Assembly (NCBI GenBank): GCA_001890945.1
Contig: MLAX01000002.1
Coordinates: 620,001 to 684,000 of the forward strand
Reading direction: 5' to 3'
Length of the DNA: 64,000 nt
DNA from: Alphaproteobacteria bacterium AO1-B
GTDB taxonomy: Bacteria; Pseudomonadota; Alphaproteobacteria; Rhizobiales; Stappiaceae
In this document: piece by piece, positions 52,023 to 60,231 of the stretch
Position numbering within the stretch: the stretch's first letter is position 1
Layout of the letters: the number at the start of each line of letters is the position of its first letter
Made by a program: the position numbers and the translations under genes
Notes under the pieces: model-generated
What the model was told of the DNA's origin: nothing
What the model saw: the letters and a program-made list of their open reading frames with translations, nothing else
Database searches by the model: none

Positions 52023-53362
52023 GTGCTCAAAAAATCCTCTTTGTCGATGACGAAGAACATCTGCGTTTCACCGCCAAACAAAGTTTGGAGCTGGAAGGTC
52101 TTGAGGTTGAGTGCTTCCCCAATGCCGACCAGGTGCTGCAGCATGTGACACGCGACTTTCGCGGTATTCTCGTGACCGACATTCGGTTGCCGGGAACCGA
52201 TGGGCTGACCTTGATGCGCAAAGTCTTGGAAATCGATCCGAGTTTTCCGGTTATTCTGGTGACCGGCCACGGAGATGTCGAACTCGCCGTCAGCTCTATG
52301 CGTGACGGAGCCTATGATTTCATTGAAAAGCCGTTCCCACCGAGTCGCCTGGTCGAAACAGTGCGCCGTGCGCTGGACAAGCGCCGGCTGACTGTTGAAG
52401 TCCGGTCGCTTCGCCGGGAGGTTGGCGCACGGGATGCGATCGAAGGGGTTTTGCACGGTCGCAGTCCGGTTATGCGCGCCTTGAGAGATCAGGTTAGCGC
52501 TGTTGCGGCTGCCGATGTGGATCTGTTAATCACTGGCGATACCGGTGTCGGCAAGGAAGTGGCCAGCCGGGCAATCCACGAAGCCAGTTCGCGCGCTTCC
52601 ATGCCGTTTGTTCACATCAATTGCGGTGCCCTTCCTGCAAATCTGGTTGAAAGCGAGCTTTTCGGCCATGAGGCGGGGGCCTTTCAGGGGGCCATGCGGG
52701 CCCGAACCGGCCGCTTTGAGGCCGCCCGCGGCGGGACGGTTCTTCTGGATGAGATCGACAGCCTGTCCCTCCCGCTACAGACAAAACTCCTGCATGCCAT
52801 CCAAAACCGGGTTGTCACGCGGCTCGGGTCAAATGAACCGGTGGAATTGGATGTCCGTTTCATCGCAGCCACCAAGAAGGATCTTGTTGCGGAAGCGGCC
52901 GCCGAGCGATTCCGGTCTGATCTCCTCTACCGGCTCAATGTTGTGACGGTTACCGTGCCACCCCTCAGTGCCCGACGGGAAGATATCCCGCTCCTGTTTT
53001 CCAAACTGGTTTCAGATGCGGCAACCCGTTTCAAGCGAGATCTGCCCGAAATACCGGATAGTGTTTTGGCGAAAGTCGTCAGTCAGGACTGGCCAGGAAA
53101 TGTTCGCGAGCTGCGCAACGCCGCCGACCGGTTTGTTCTGGGGCTCGCCTCTGGCATTGATCATGGCGGCGATGAACACCAGGACCTCGGTCTTGCTGAT
53201 CACATGGCCCAACATGAAAAGGCTTTGATCGCGGCAACGCTTGCGGCCCATGGTGGCAGCATCAAGGAGACTTATGAGGCGCTCAAGATTTCGAGAAAGG
53301 CGCTTTATGAGAAGATGCAAAAATACGATCTCTCCCGGAAAGCCTATTCTGAAGAAATCTAA
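52019..53362 (+). CDS. dctD: DctD-like response regulator with altered sigma-54 contact loop
   Basis: Partner of the DctB-like kinase, 447 aa. The receiver has D54 (ILVTDIRLPGTDG) and the KPF motif. The AAA+ domain has Walker A GDTGVGKE (173-180) and LLDEIDSLSLP. The sigma-54 loop reads GAFQGA (220-225) in place of GAFTGA. The C-terminal helix-turn-helix SIKETYEALKISRKALYEKM is short. The threonine replacement may weaken or alter sigma-54 use. The gene ends 258 bp before the TAXI binding-protein gene it probably controls. Confidence 0.9.
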   Translation: MSAQKILFVDDEEHLRFTAKQSLELEGLEVECFPNADQVLQHVTRDFRGILVTDIRLPGTDGLTLMRKVLEIDPSFPVILVTGHGDVELAVSSMRDGAYDFIEKPFPPSRLVETVRRALDKRRLTVEVRSLRREVGARDAIEGVLHGRSPVMRALRDQVSAVAAADVDLLITGDTGVGKEVASRAIHEASSRASMPFVHINCGALPANLVESELFGHEAGAFQGAMRARTGRFEAARGGTVLLDEIDSLSLPLQTKLLHAIQNRVVTRLGSNEPVELDVRFIAATKKDLVAEAAAERFRSDLLYRLNVVTVTVPPLSARREDIPLLFSKLVSDAATRFKRDLPEIPDSVLAKVVSQDWPGNVRELRNAADRFVLGLASGIDHGGDEHQDLGLADHMAQHEKALIAATLAAHGGSIKETYEALKISRKALYEKMQKYDLSRKAYSEEI

Positions 53363-53383
53363 ATTCTGAACTGACTCCAAGAT

Positions 53384-53403
53384 GTGTCACCTAATCGGGA
53401 CAC
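53384..53403. promoter_or_regulatory. candidate DctD binding dyad upstream of the TAXI-TRAP genes
   Basis: GTGTC (53384-53388) and GACAC (53399-53403) are perfect 5-bp arms ten bases apart, in the region just after dctD and 218 bp before the binding-protein start. It would suit an upstream activator site, but short arms may arise by chance. Confidence 0.35.
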
Positions 53404-53620
53404 GACTTGACCGCTTTGTCACCGTCTCCACCCAAATACTCCCTTCCCTAAAGACAAACTTCATTTCTTGGGGCGCGCAAGCTTGCCTTTTTATCCGTTC
53501 GCACTTGATTACAGAGCGGCACGCTTTGGGAGGAGCGCAGGTCCAGTTCAATTTGGTCAGCAGGAATCCGCAAAAACTCCGTGCCCGTTCCGCTCGGAAC
53601 AATAATCTATGGAGGAACTC

Positions 53621-54610
53621 ATGAAATTCACCATGATCACTGGCGCGGTTGCAATCGCAGCTATGGCCGCGACGTCCGCTTTTGCTCAGGATGAGGATCG
53701 CACCGGCTGGCCTGAAAGCTTCACCGTTGGCACCGCTTCTCAGGGCGGCACCTACTTCGCTTACGGTTCTGGCTGGGCAAACCTGGTTGCAGAAGAACTC
53801 GGCATTTCCGGCGGCGGTGAAGTCACCGGCGGCCCGATGCAGAACATGGCTCTGGTTCATACCGGTGACGCACAGTTCGGCATGACCACCATGGGCCCGG
53901 CAGCAGAATCGCTCGGCGGCACCAACCCGATCGCACCGGGCCTGCAGATGACCAACGCCTGCGCCATGTTCCCGATGTATCAGACCCCGTTCTCAATCAC
54001 GGCTCTGTCTTCCTCCGGCATTACGTCGATTGCGGACATTCCGGATGGCGCAAAGATCGGCTTCGGCCCGGCGGGTTCCACGTCCGACACCTATTTCCCG
54101 CGCATGATGGAAGAGCTTGGCGTGAATTTTGAGCGCCGCAACGGCGGGTGGTCCGACCTTGGCGGCCAGCTTCAGGATGGTCTTCTGGACGTGATTGCAT
54201 TCGCAGCAGGCGTTCCGGTTCCGGCCGTTAGCCAACTCGAAGTCCAGACCGACATCAACATCATCGAGTTCACCGAAGAAGAGCGTGCGAAGATCCTGCA
54301 AGCCTTCCCGGTTTCAGAGTTCGCAATCGCTTCTGACACCTACACGACTTTGGAAAACGACGCGCGTTCAGTGTCCATGTGGAACTTCGCTGTCGCCAAC
54401 TGCGACCTGCCGGCGTCCTTCGTCAAGGCTGCTGTCAACGTCGTCATGTCCGACAACGACCGTATGGTGAACATCCACAAGGCCGCACGTTCCACGCTGC
54501 CTGAAAACTGGACCAAGAACACAGTTCTGAAGTGGCACCCGGGTGCAGCTGAGTGGTTCACGGAAAATGCTGGTGCCGACATTCCGGCCGACATGATCCA
54601 CGGCAACTAA
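53621..54610 (+). CDS. TAXI family TRAP transporter solute-binding protein
   Basis: Periplasmic binding protein of 329 aa. A signal peptide (MKFTMITGAVAIAAMAATSAFA) is followed by VGTASQGGTYFAYGSGWANLV, the TAXI subfamily start, then TGGPMQNMALVHTGDAQFGMT and DIPDGAKIGFGPAGSTSDTYF. Start ATG 53621 is chosen for the strong GGAGGA site before it; ATG 53609 would give no good ribosome site. It feeds the fused permease encoded after the next hairpin. Related TAXI systems import small organic acids; the ligand here is unknown. Confidence 0.92.
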   Translation: MKFTMITGAVAIAAMAATSAFAQDEDRTGWPESFTVGTASQGGTYFAYGSGWANLVAEELGISGGGEVTGGPMQNMALVHTGDAQFGMTTMGPAAESLGGTNPIAPGLQMTNACAMFPMYQTPFSITALSSSGITSIADIPDGAKIGFGPAGSTSDTYFPRMMEELGVNFERRNGGWSDLGGQLQDGLLDVIAFAAGVPVPAVSQLEVQTDINIIEFTEEERAKILQAFPVSEFAIASDTYTTLENDARSVSMWNFAVANCDLPASFVKAAVNVVMSDNDRMVNIHKAARSTLPENWTKNTVLKWHPGAAEWFTENAGADIPADMIHGN

Positions 54611-54635
54611 GACCGTCTTCATAAAAACCAAAGGA

Positions 54636-54658
54636 GGGCCGCGGGACTTGCGCGGCCC
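54636..54658. other. 8-bp hairpin between TAXI binding protein and permease genes
   Basis: GGGCCGCG (54636-54643) and CGCGGCCC (54651-54658) form a perfect stem with a 7-nt loop, lying in the 102-bp gap. It has no strong T-run. Such hairpins between a binding protein gene and its permease often protect or attenuate the mRNA so that more binding protein is made. Confidence 0.65.
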
Positions 54659-54712
54659 TTACTTCAACGACAAGATAAACTCTGGCTGACGCAGCTGGAG
54701 GCGCGGGGGACC

Positions 54713-56953
54713 ATGACCGACAAGACAACACCAGCCGAAGACGACGATCATCTGATCGCGCACGGCGTCGATGAGGAACCGGTTGAGATCAACCGGCGCC
54801 TGTTTGAGGGTAAATCCCTCATGTTCATTACGTCCTTCGCTGCGCTTTATGCCGCATTTCACATGGCGGCCTTGAACGGTCTGTCGATCTCCGAGTGGAC
54901 CGGCATTGTCATCCCGTTCCTGCCCACGTTCCCCATGGAAACCTGGAACTTCCGCATCGTGCACGTCGCCGGTGCGCTCGCGCTTGGGTTTCTTTTGTTT
55001 GCCGGCCGGATTGATTTTCCTGAAAAGGGTCAGGAAACACCAGTCCTGGGCTACGTTGCTTATGCCTTGATGATCCCTGCCCTGTTCTCGCTCGGCATGG
55101 CCTTCTCCTTCGCCGCTGAAATTTCCAGTGGCAAGATGTGGAATGGCATTGATGAAGGCATCAAATTCAGCGAAACCTACCTCTTTGGCCTGCCGCTGAT
55201 CGTGGCAACGGCCGGTGGCATCATTCTCTCTTGGTTCCATCAACGCGTGCGATCAGGGTTCGCGGCTCCGGATGTCGTCCTCGCAGTTTGTGGGGCAGCT
55301 GTAGCTGCCTATTTGATCACGATCTACGGCACCTTGATGCGGAATTCGACCGGAACACCGTTCGCGCCGATCGGCATTTCGATCGCAGCGGTTGCCGGTA
55401 CCGCACTCATCATGGAGTTGACCCGGCGCGTTGCCGGTATGGCCCTTGTAGTTATCGCCGCTGTCTTTCTCGGCTACGTCTTCATCGGAGACAAACTGCC
55501 AGGCTTCCTAAATTCACCGCCAATTACCTGGCAGCGGTTCTTCAGCCAGGTCTATACCGACGCCGGTATCCTCGGCCCTACGACCGCTGTTTCGTCGACA
55601 TACATCATTCTCTTCATCATCTTCGCAGCCTTCCTGCAGGCCTCCAAAGTGGGCGACTACTTCGTCAACTTTGCCTTCGCAGCCGCAGGCCGCGCCCGCG
55701 GCGGTCCGGCAAAGGTTGCGATCTTCGCGTCCGGCCTGATGGGCATGATCAACGGTACGTCCGCCGGTAATGTTGTCTCCACCGGCTCCCTGACCATTCC
55801 GCTGATGAAGAAGGTTGGCTATCACCGCAAGACCGCAGGCGCGGTTGAAGCGGCTGCCTCAACCGGTGGCCAGATCATGCCGCCGATCATGGGCGCCGGC
55901 GCATTCATCATGGCGGAAATCACCGGCATTCCTTACACGGAAATCACCATCGCCGCCCTGATCCCGGCCGTACTTTACTTCGTATCGGTCTACTTCATGG
56001 TCGACTTCGAAGCTGCCAAACTCGGCATGCGCGGGATGAAATCTGAAGAACTGCCTAAGTTCGCACAGATGATCAAACAGGTTTATCTGTTCATCCCGAT
56101 CATCATCCTGATCTACGCCCTCTTCATGGGCTACTCGGTGATCCGCGCGGGCGCTCTGGCAACGATTTCAGCGGCCGTCGTATCGTGGCTCACACCGTAC
56201 CGGATGGGGCCAAGGTCCATCTTCAGGGCCTTTGAGATCGCCGGAACAATGTCGGTGCAAATCATCGCCGTGTGTGCCTGCGCAGGCATCATCGTGGGTG
56301 TGATCTCGTTGACCGGTGTTGGCGCACGGTTCTCCGCGCTCCTCTTAAGCCTTGCAGACACCAGCCAGTTGTTGGCGCTGTTCTTTGCAATGTGTATCTC
56401 GATCCTGCTCGGTATGGGCATGCCGACGACCGCCGCCTATGCGGTGGCTGCCTCCGTGGTCGCACCTGGTCTTGTTCAACTTGGCATTCCGCTTCTGACC
56501 GCGCACTTCTTCGTGTTCTACTTTGCGGTCCTGTCGGCGATCACACCGCCCGTGGCCCTCGCCAGTTACGCGGCCGCCGGGATATCGGGGGCAAACCCTA
56601 TGGAGACCTCGGTCGCCTCGTTCAAGATCGGCATCGCAGCCTTCATCGTGCCGTTCATGTTCTTCTACAATTCCGCATTGTTGATGGACGGTTCGGTGCT
56701 CGATATCGGTCGGGCAGCACTTACAGCGGTCGTCGGCGTGTTCCTGTTGTCATCCGCTGTTCAAGGCTGGTTCCTGGGAGCGGTAGCGGCCTGGTTCCTG
56801 CGCATTGGCTTGACCGCAGCGGCCCTCTTGATGATCGAAGGCGGGCTCATCTCCGACCTGATTGGTGTCGGGATCGCAGCAGCTGTCTTCGCCGTACAAC
56901 GGATCTTTCATCCAAAACCGGATGCAGCGATTCCGGTCCGCGGCGCGGATTAA
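54713..56953 (+). CDS. TRAP transporter fused permease (4TM/12TM)
   Basis: Membrane permease of 746 aa joining the small and large TRAP subunits, the form used with TAXI binding proteins. The N-terminal part (residues about 30-200) has four hydrophobic helices; the remainder is DctM-like with NGTSAGNVVSTGSLTIPLMKK, STGGQIMPPIMGAGAFIMAEITG, GMGMPTTAAYAVAASVVAPGL and ITPPVALASYAAAGISG. The ATG 54713 has only a modest GGAGGCGCGG upstream. A strong intrinsic terminator follows the stop. Confidence 0.93.
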   Translation: MTDKTTPAEDDDHLIAHGVDEEPVEINRRLFEGKSLMFITSFAALYAAFHMAALNGLSISEWTGIVIPFLPTFPMETWNFRIVHVAGALALGFLLFAGRIDFPEKGQETPVLGYVAYALMIPALFSLGMAFSFAAEISSGKMWNGIDEGIKFSETYLFGLPLIVATAGGIILSWFHQRVRSGFAAPDVVLAVCGAAVAAYLITIYGTLMRNSTGTPFAPIGISIAAVAGTALIMELTRRVAGMALVVIAAVFLGYVFIGDKLPGFLNSPPITWQRFFSQVYTDAGILGPTTAVSSTYIILFIIFAAFLQASKVGDYFVNFAFAAAGRARGGPAKVAIFASGLMGMINGTSAGNVVSTGSLTIPLMKKVGYHRKTAGAVEAAASTGGQIMPPIMGAGAFIMAEITGIPYTEITIAALIPAVLYFVSVYFMVDFEAAKLGMRGMKSEELPKFAQMIKQVYLFIPIIILIYALFMGYSVIRAGALATISAAVVSWLTPYRMGPRSIFRAFEIAGTMSVQIIAVCACAGIIVGVISLTGVGARFSALLLSLADTSQLLALFFAMCISILLGMGMPTTAAYAVAASVVAPGLVQLGIPLLTAHFFVFYFAVLSAITPPVALASYAAAGISGANPMETSVASFKIGIAAFIVPFMFFYNSALLMDGSVLDIGRAALTAVVGVFLLSSAVQGWFLGAVAAWFLRIGLTAAALLMIEGGLISDLIGVGIAAAVFAVQRIFHPKPDAAIPVRGAD

Positions 56954-56996
56954 CGGATGAGGCATAAAGCCAAAATCCGAACGCCCAACTCAACAC

Positions 56997-57027
56997 AAAA
57001 GCCCGGCCAATTTGGTCGGGCTTTTTT
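56997..57027 (+). terminator. intrinsic terminator after the TAXI-TRAP operon
   Basis: AAAAGCCCGGCC (56997-57008) pairs with GGTCGGGCTTTT (57014-57025), leaving a 5-nt loop; TT continues the T-run. This is a typical Rho-independent terminator 44 bp after the permease stop. Confidence 0.9.
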
Positions 57028-57113
57028 AGTTTGTGCCCGCCCTATCTGACGGATCAACCATCGGTTAGAGTTGCAAGACGCAGATACCAATCCAATTTCG
57101 TATAGGGGCACTC

Positions 57114-57710
57114 ATGGGTTCCAGAGCCACTGTTTTTTCTAGCATTTTTGTCCTTTTCTCCGTGGCGTTGGCGGCGCCTGCGCTGGCGCATACCGGCCAC
57201 GGATATGGCGGCGGGTTCATCAGCGGGTTTGCGCACCCGATCCTCGGGTGGGATCATGTGGCGGCGATGGTGGCCGTTGGATTGTGGGGCGCCTTCCTCG
57301 GGTCGCCCTCTATCTGGATTCTGCCGATCGTCTTTCCCCTCGTGATGGCGTTCGGGGCGGTGCTTGGCATTCTCGGCGTCCCGATCCCTGCCATTGAAAC
57401 CGGGATAGCCCTTTCAGCTGTCGTCTTGGGCCTCATGATCGCGCTGGCAGTTCGAGCGCCGATTTGGGTCTCTGCCGTCCTGGTCGGCCTGTTTGCGATC
57501 TTCCACGGCTATGCCCACGGAACAGAGCTGCCCGTCTCTGCCAATGTCTTTGCCTACGCGATCGGGTTCGTCCTTGCGACCGGCATGCTGCACATGATCG
57601 GGATCGCATTCGGTCTTCTCGTCAGATGGCCGGCGGGCCGGATCGCTGTCCGAGGTGCCGGCGGTATCATATCGCTGGCCGGCGTCGCCTTTCTGGTGGG
57701 TGCCGTCTGA
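57114..57710 (+). CDS. HupE/UreJ family membrane protein (putative nickel/cobalt permease)
   Basis: 198 aa: a signal-like first helix (MGSRATVFSSIFVLFSVALAAPALA) followed by HTGHGYGGGF and six hydrophobic helices. The metal motif HPILGWDHVAAM (about 41-52) and the histidines in FHGYAHGTE are those of HupE/UreJ, which import nickel (or cobalt) and are often linked to hydrogenase or urease. Neither enzyme is encoded here. First gene of an apparent four-gene operon; the next gene starts 2 bp after its stop. Confidence 0.9.
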   Translation: MGSRATVFSSIFVLFSVALAAPALAHTGHGYGGGFISGFAHPILGWDHVAAMVAVGLWGAFLGSPSIWILPIVFPLVMAFGAVLGILGVPIPAIETGIALSAVVLGLMIALAVRAPIWVSAVLVGLFAIFHGYAHGTELPVSANVFAYAIGFVLATGMLHMIGIAFGLLVRWPAGRIAVRGAGGIISLAGVAFLVGAV

Positions 57711-57712
57711 GC

Positions 57713-58321
57713 ATGCGGGCAGCCGGACTTGGTCTTGGAATCGTTTTGGTCTCAACCGGGGCAGTGCAAGCCCATAGCCCGGTTCCAGGGATTGAAGGCT
57801 TTTATGTTGGCTTGCTGCATCCCTTCTCATCACCCGCACAGATCCTTTTGATCCTCAGTGCGGGCCTTTTGATCGGCGGGTTTCCAAGGGACAGGGTGCG
57901 CTGGTTGCTGGCAGCCTTTCTCGGCTTTTCCTTCACTGGTCTGTTCTGGTCCGGCGGTGATGTGCCTGACACACTGGCCTACACTGTTGTCATCGCCACC
58001 AGTGCCTTGGCAGCGGCCTCTGCCATCCGGCTGTTTCCTGCCGCTGTTATTTGTGTTGCGGTCGCAGGGCTTCTTCTCGGGGCAATGTCCGTTCCCGATG
58101 GCGGGCTCATGTGGGATCGTTTCGTGACGATGAGCGGTTCCTTGGCGGGGCTCAATATCTTGATGCTCTATATGTCCGGTTGTGTCGTCGTACTCAAAGA
58201 GCGGGTGCACTGGGTCATGTTGCCGGTTGCGTTCCGGATTGCAGCCGCCTGGATTGCGGCTGTTTCATCCATGATGCTCGCGATACAGTTCGCACCAGCC
58301 TCCTCTGTGGCAGCGCTCTAA
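57713..58321 (+). CDS. HupE-like membrane protein lacking the DH metal motif
   Basis: 202 aa from ATG 57713. A signal-like helix (LGLGIVLVSTGAVQAHS) is followed by GFYVGLLHPFSSPAQILLILSAG, which matches the HupE first transmembrane motif but has lost the DH of HPxxGxDH. Six hydrophobic helices, among them GLNILMLYMSGCVVVL, complete the fold. No family name is certain; degenerate HupE paralogue is the best description. It lies between the true HupE and the isomerase-like gene. Confidence 0.65.
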   Translation: MRAAGLGLGIVLVSTGAVQAHSPVPGIEGFYVGLLHPFSSPAQILLILSAGLLIGGFPRDRVRWLLAAFLGFSFTGLFWSGGDVPDTLAYTVVIATSALAAASAIRLFPAAVICVAVAGLLLGAMSVPDGGLMWDRFVTMSGSLAGLNILMLYMSGCVVVLKERVHWVMLPVAFRIAAAWIAAVSSMMLAIQFAPASSVAAL

Positions 58322-58330
58322 GGAAGACGT

Positions 58331-59209
58331 ATGACCTCACAAGCTTCTGCCGAAATGCCTCTAGAAGACAAACCAACAAAAGTCTCGCTTCTTCGTCGGT
58401 TTCTCCGCGAACCCTTATTGCATTTCCTGCTTCTGGCAGCGGGTCTCTTTGTTGCGCAAGGCATCATTGGCGGAGATGAGCGGGAGGTGATCCTTGTTGA
58501 TGCGGAAGCCCAAAGATATCTCTTTTCTCAGGAAGAGGACCTTCGTCTTCGACCGCTGACCGAAAGCGACAAACAGCGCATTGTCGAGAATTTCATCGAG
58601 GAGGAAATCCTCGTGAGGGAAGCAAAGGCCCGCGGGTTTACCGACAGCTCCCGGGTCCGGGCGTTGCTGCTGCAAAACATGCGGTTCTTTATCGGGAGCG
58701 ACATACCCGAACCGTCCGAAAACGACTTGCGCGCCCACTTTGAGGCCAACCTGGACGCCTTTACCAGTCCGCCGAGCCTCGATCTGAACCATGTCATGTT
58801 CTCAGACCCGGATACTGTGCCAGAGGGAATTCTGGATGCGCTCAATCAGGCCGAAGATCCCTCCACTCTCGGGGACTTTGATACCCGGCTCGGGTACCGT
58901 TTGCGGTTTATTGATCAACGTCGGCTTGTAGGCCTCTTTGGCACCGAACCTGCCAAGGACTTGCTCTCGGTCAGCGAAGAAGACCAGGACTGGCGCGGTC
59001 CTTATGTATCCCCAACGGGATCCGTCCATTTTCTTCGCGTGATCAATCGGAACCCGCCGCGCACGCCAACCTATGAACTCGCCCAAGACTGGATTTCAAC
59101 GCATTGGTTGTCGGCAAAATCCAACGAGCTGCTCGATGCAGGGCTGGACGACATGCGGCAGAACTATCTTGTTGTGGTCGAGCCGGTTGAGGGCGGGCCG
59201 AATGACTAA
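58331..59209 (+). CDS. membrane-anchored peptidyl-prolyl cis-trans isomerase (parvulin/SurA-like)
   Basis: 292 aa. A hydrophobic anchor (about 32-47, PLLHFLLLAAGLFVAQGIIGG) is followed by a helical chaperone-like region (IVENFIEEEILVREAKARGF, VRALLLQNMRFFI) and a divergent C-terminal PPIase domain (LDLNHVMFSDPD, GPYVSPTGSVHFLRVINRNPP). It likely folds an extracytoplasmic or membrane protein, perhaps the adjacent HupE-like proteins. It overlaps the next gene by 8 bp. Annotation as PPIase rests on overall pattern; activity is unproven. Confidence 0.75.
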   Translation: MTSQASAEMPLEDKPTKVSLLRRFLREPLLHFLLLAAGLFVAQGIIGGDEREVILVDAEAQRYLFSQEEDLRLRPLTESDKQRIVENFIEEEILVREAKARGFTDSSRVRALLLQNMRFFIGSDIPEPSENDLRAHFEANLDAFTSPPSLDLNHVMFSDPDTVPEGILDALNQAEDPSTLGDFDTRLGYRLRFIDQRRLVGLFGTEPAKDLLSVSEEDQDWRGPYVSPTGSVHFLRVINRNPPRTPTYELAQDWISTHWLSAKSNELLDAGLDDMRQNYLVVVEPVEGGPND

Positions 59210-60215
59210 GGCACACCCGATTGCAGCGCTTGTGTTGGTGGTATTGGCGGTTTGGTTGTGGCAGGTAGAGGCATCAGCACACTCGCTGGGTGTCGACAAA
59301 GCCGAGCTGATCGAAACAGCTCCAGGCACTTATCAGCTCCTCTCAAAGGTTCCACAGCGCCTTTCCAGTGCGATCACGACACCCATCTTGCCGGACCGGT
59401 GCGCCTTTGAGGGATCGCCGCGCGGAGAACGTGGGTCTTATCTGGTGTTGTTCCGATTCACTTGTGAAACAGCCCTGACGTCTGACGACCAACTTGTCCT
59501 CCCCTGGAAACGCGATGGCGCTTTGCTGACCGTGCGCTGGTTCGAGCAAGTGCCCCTCACCAGGCTCGCCTCTCGCCAGGGCGATGCCATTGTTGTTGAT
59601 CTTGAGGAGTATCTTGCCGGGTCCGGATCCATCGTGAAGGCAGCCTCCCGGTACACGAAGCTCGGGTTTGAGCACATCCTCGAAGGGCTGGACCACCTTC
59701 TGTTTGTGTTTGCACTGATGATTGTCGTGCGCAACGGTTGGCGGTTGGTCAAGACCATCACCGCCTTCACCATCGCGCACAGCATTACGTTGGCGCTGGC
59801 AACGTTCGGCTATGTCAACTTGCCGTCCGCACCAGTTGAGGCTACGATTGCGCTGTCGATCGTTTTTCTTTGTGTCGAGATCGTCCATGCGGCCCGTGGC
59901 CGGATCAGTTTGACCTACCGGTATCCTTGGATCGTTGCCTTTGCCTTCGGCCTTTTGCATGGCCTCGGTTTTGCCGGGGCGCTCTCGGAAATCGGCCTGC
60001 CGCCAAACGAGATCCCGATCGCCCTTTTGTTCTTCAACATTGGCGTGGAACTGGGACAACTGGCCTTTGTGTTCGTGATCTTGATCGCGCTGAACCTGCT
60101 CACGGCTCTCCGCTTCGAATTTCCAAGATGGGCGGAACTTGTTCCAACCTATGTGATCGGCACGCTTGCGATGTACTGGACCCTGGAGCGAACAGCGGCA
60201 ATTGCCGGTCTTTGA
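59202..60215 (+). CDS. HupE/UreJ_2 family membrane protein with extracytoplasmic N-domain
   Basis: 337 aa from ATG 59202. A signal-like helix (LVLVVLAVWLWQVEASA) precedes HSLGVDKAELIE and a soluble domain of about 130 residues (FTCETALTSDDQLVLPW). Then comes a HupE_UreJ_2 membrane domain with GFEHILEGLDHLLFVFALMIV, FTIAHSITLALATFGYV, FGLLHGLGFAGALSEIGLP and FFNIGVELGQLAFVF. Conserved His/Asp/Glu in the helices fit metal transport. It ends the operon; the EAL gene is convergent, 16 bp on. Confidence 0.88.
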   Translation: MTKAHPIAALVLVVLAVWLWQVEASAHSLGVDKAELIETAPGTYQLLSKVPQRLSSAITTPILPDRCAFEGSPRGERGSYLVLFRFTCETALTSDDQLVLPWKRDGALLTVRWFEQVPLTRLASRQGDAIVVDLEEYLAGSGSIVKAASRYTKLGFEHILEGLDHLLFVFALMIVVRNGWRLVKTITAFTIAHSITLALATFGYVNLPSAPVEATIALSIVFLCVEIVHAARGRISLTYRYPWIVAFAFGLLHGLGFAGALSEIGLPPNEIPIALLFFNIGVELGQLAFVFVILIALNLLTALRFEFPRWAELVPTYVIGTLAMYWTLERTAAIAGL

Positions 60216-60231
60216 GTGATCGCGCCTGAAA

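Noticed and set aside
53400..53620. Possible sigma-54 promoters (CGGCACG at 53517; TTGGGGCGCGCAAGCTTGC at 53469)
   Set aside because: The first lacks GC at the -12 position and the second has 11 rather than 10 bases between GG and GC; the spacing of this promoter class is strict.
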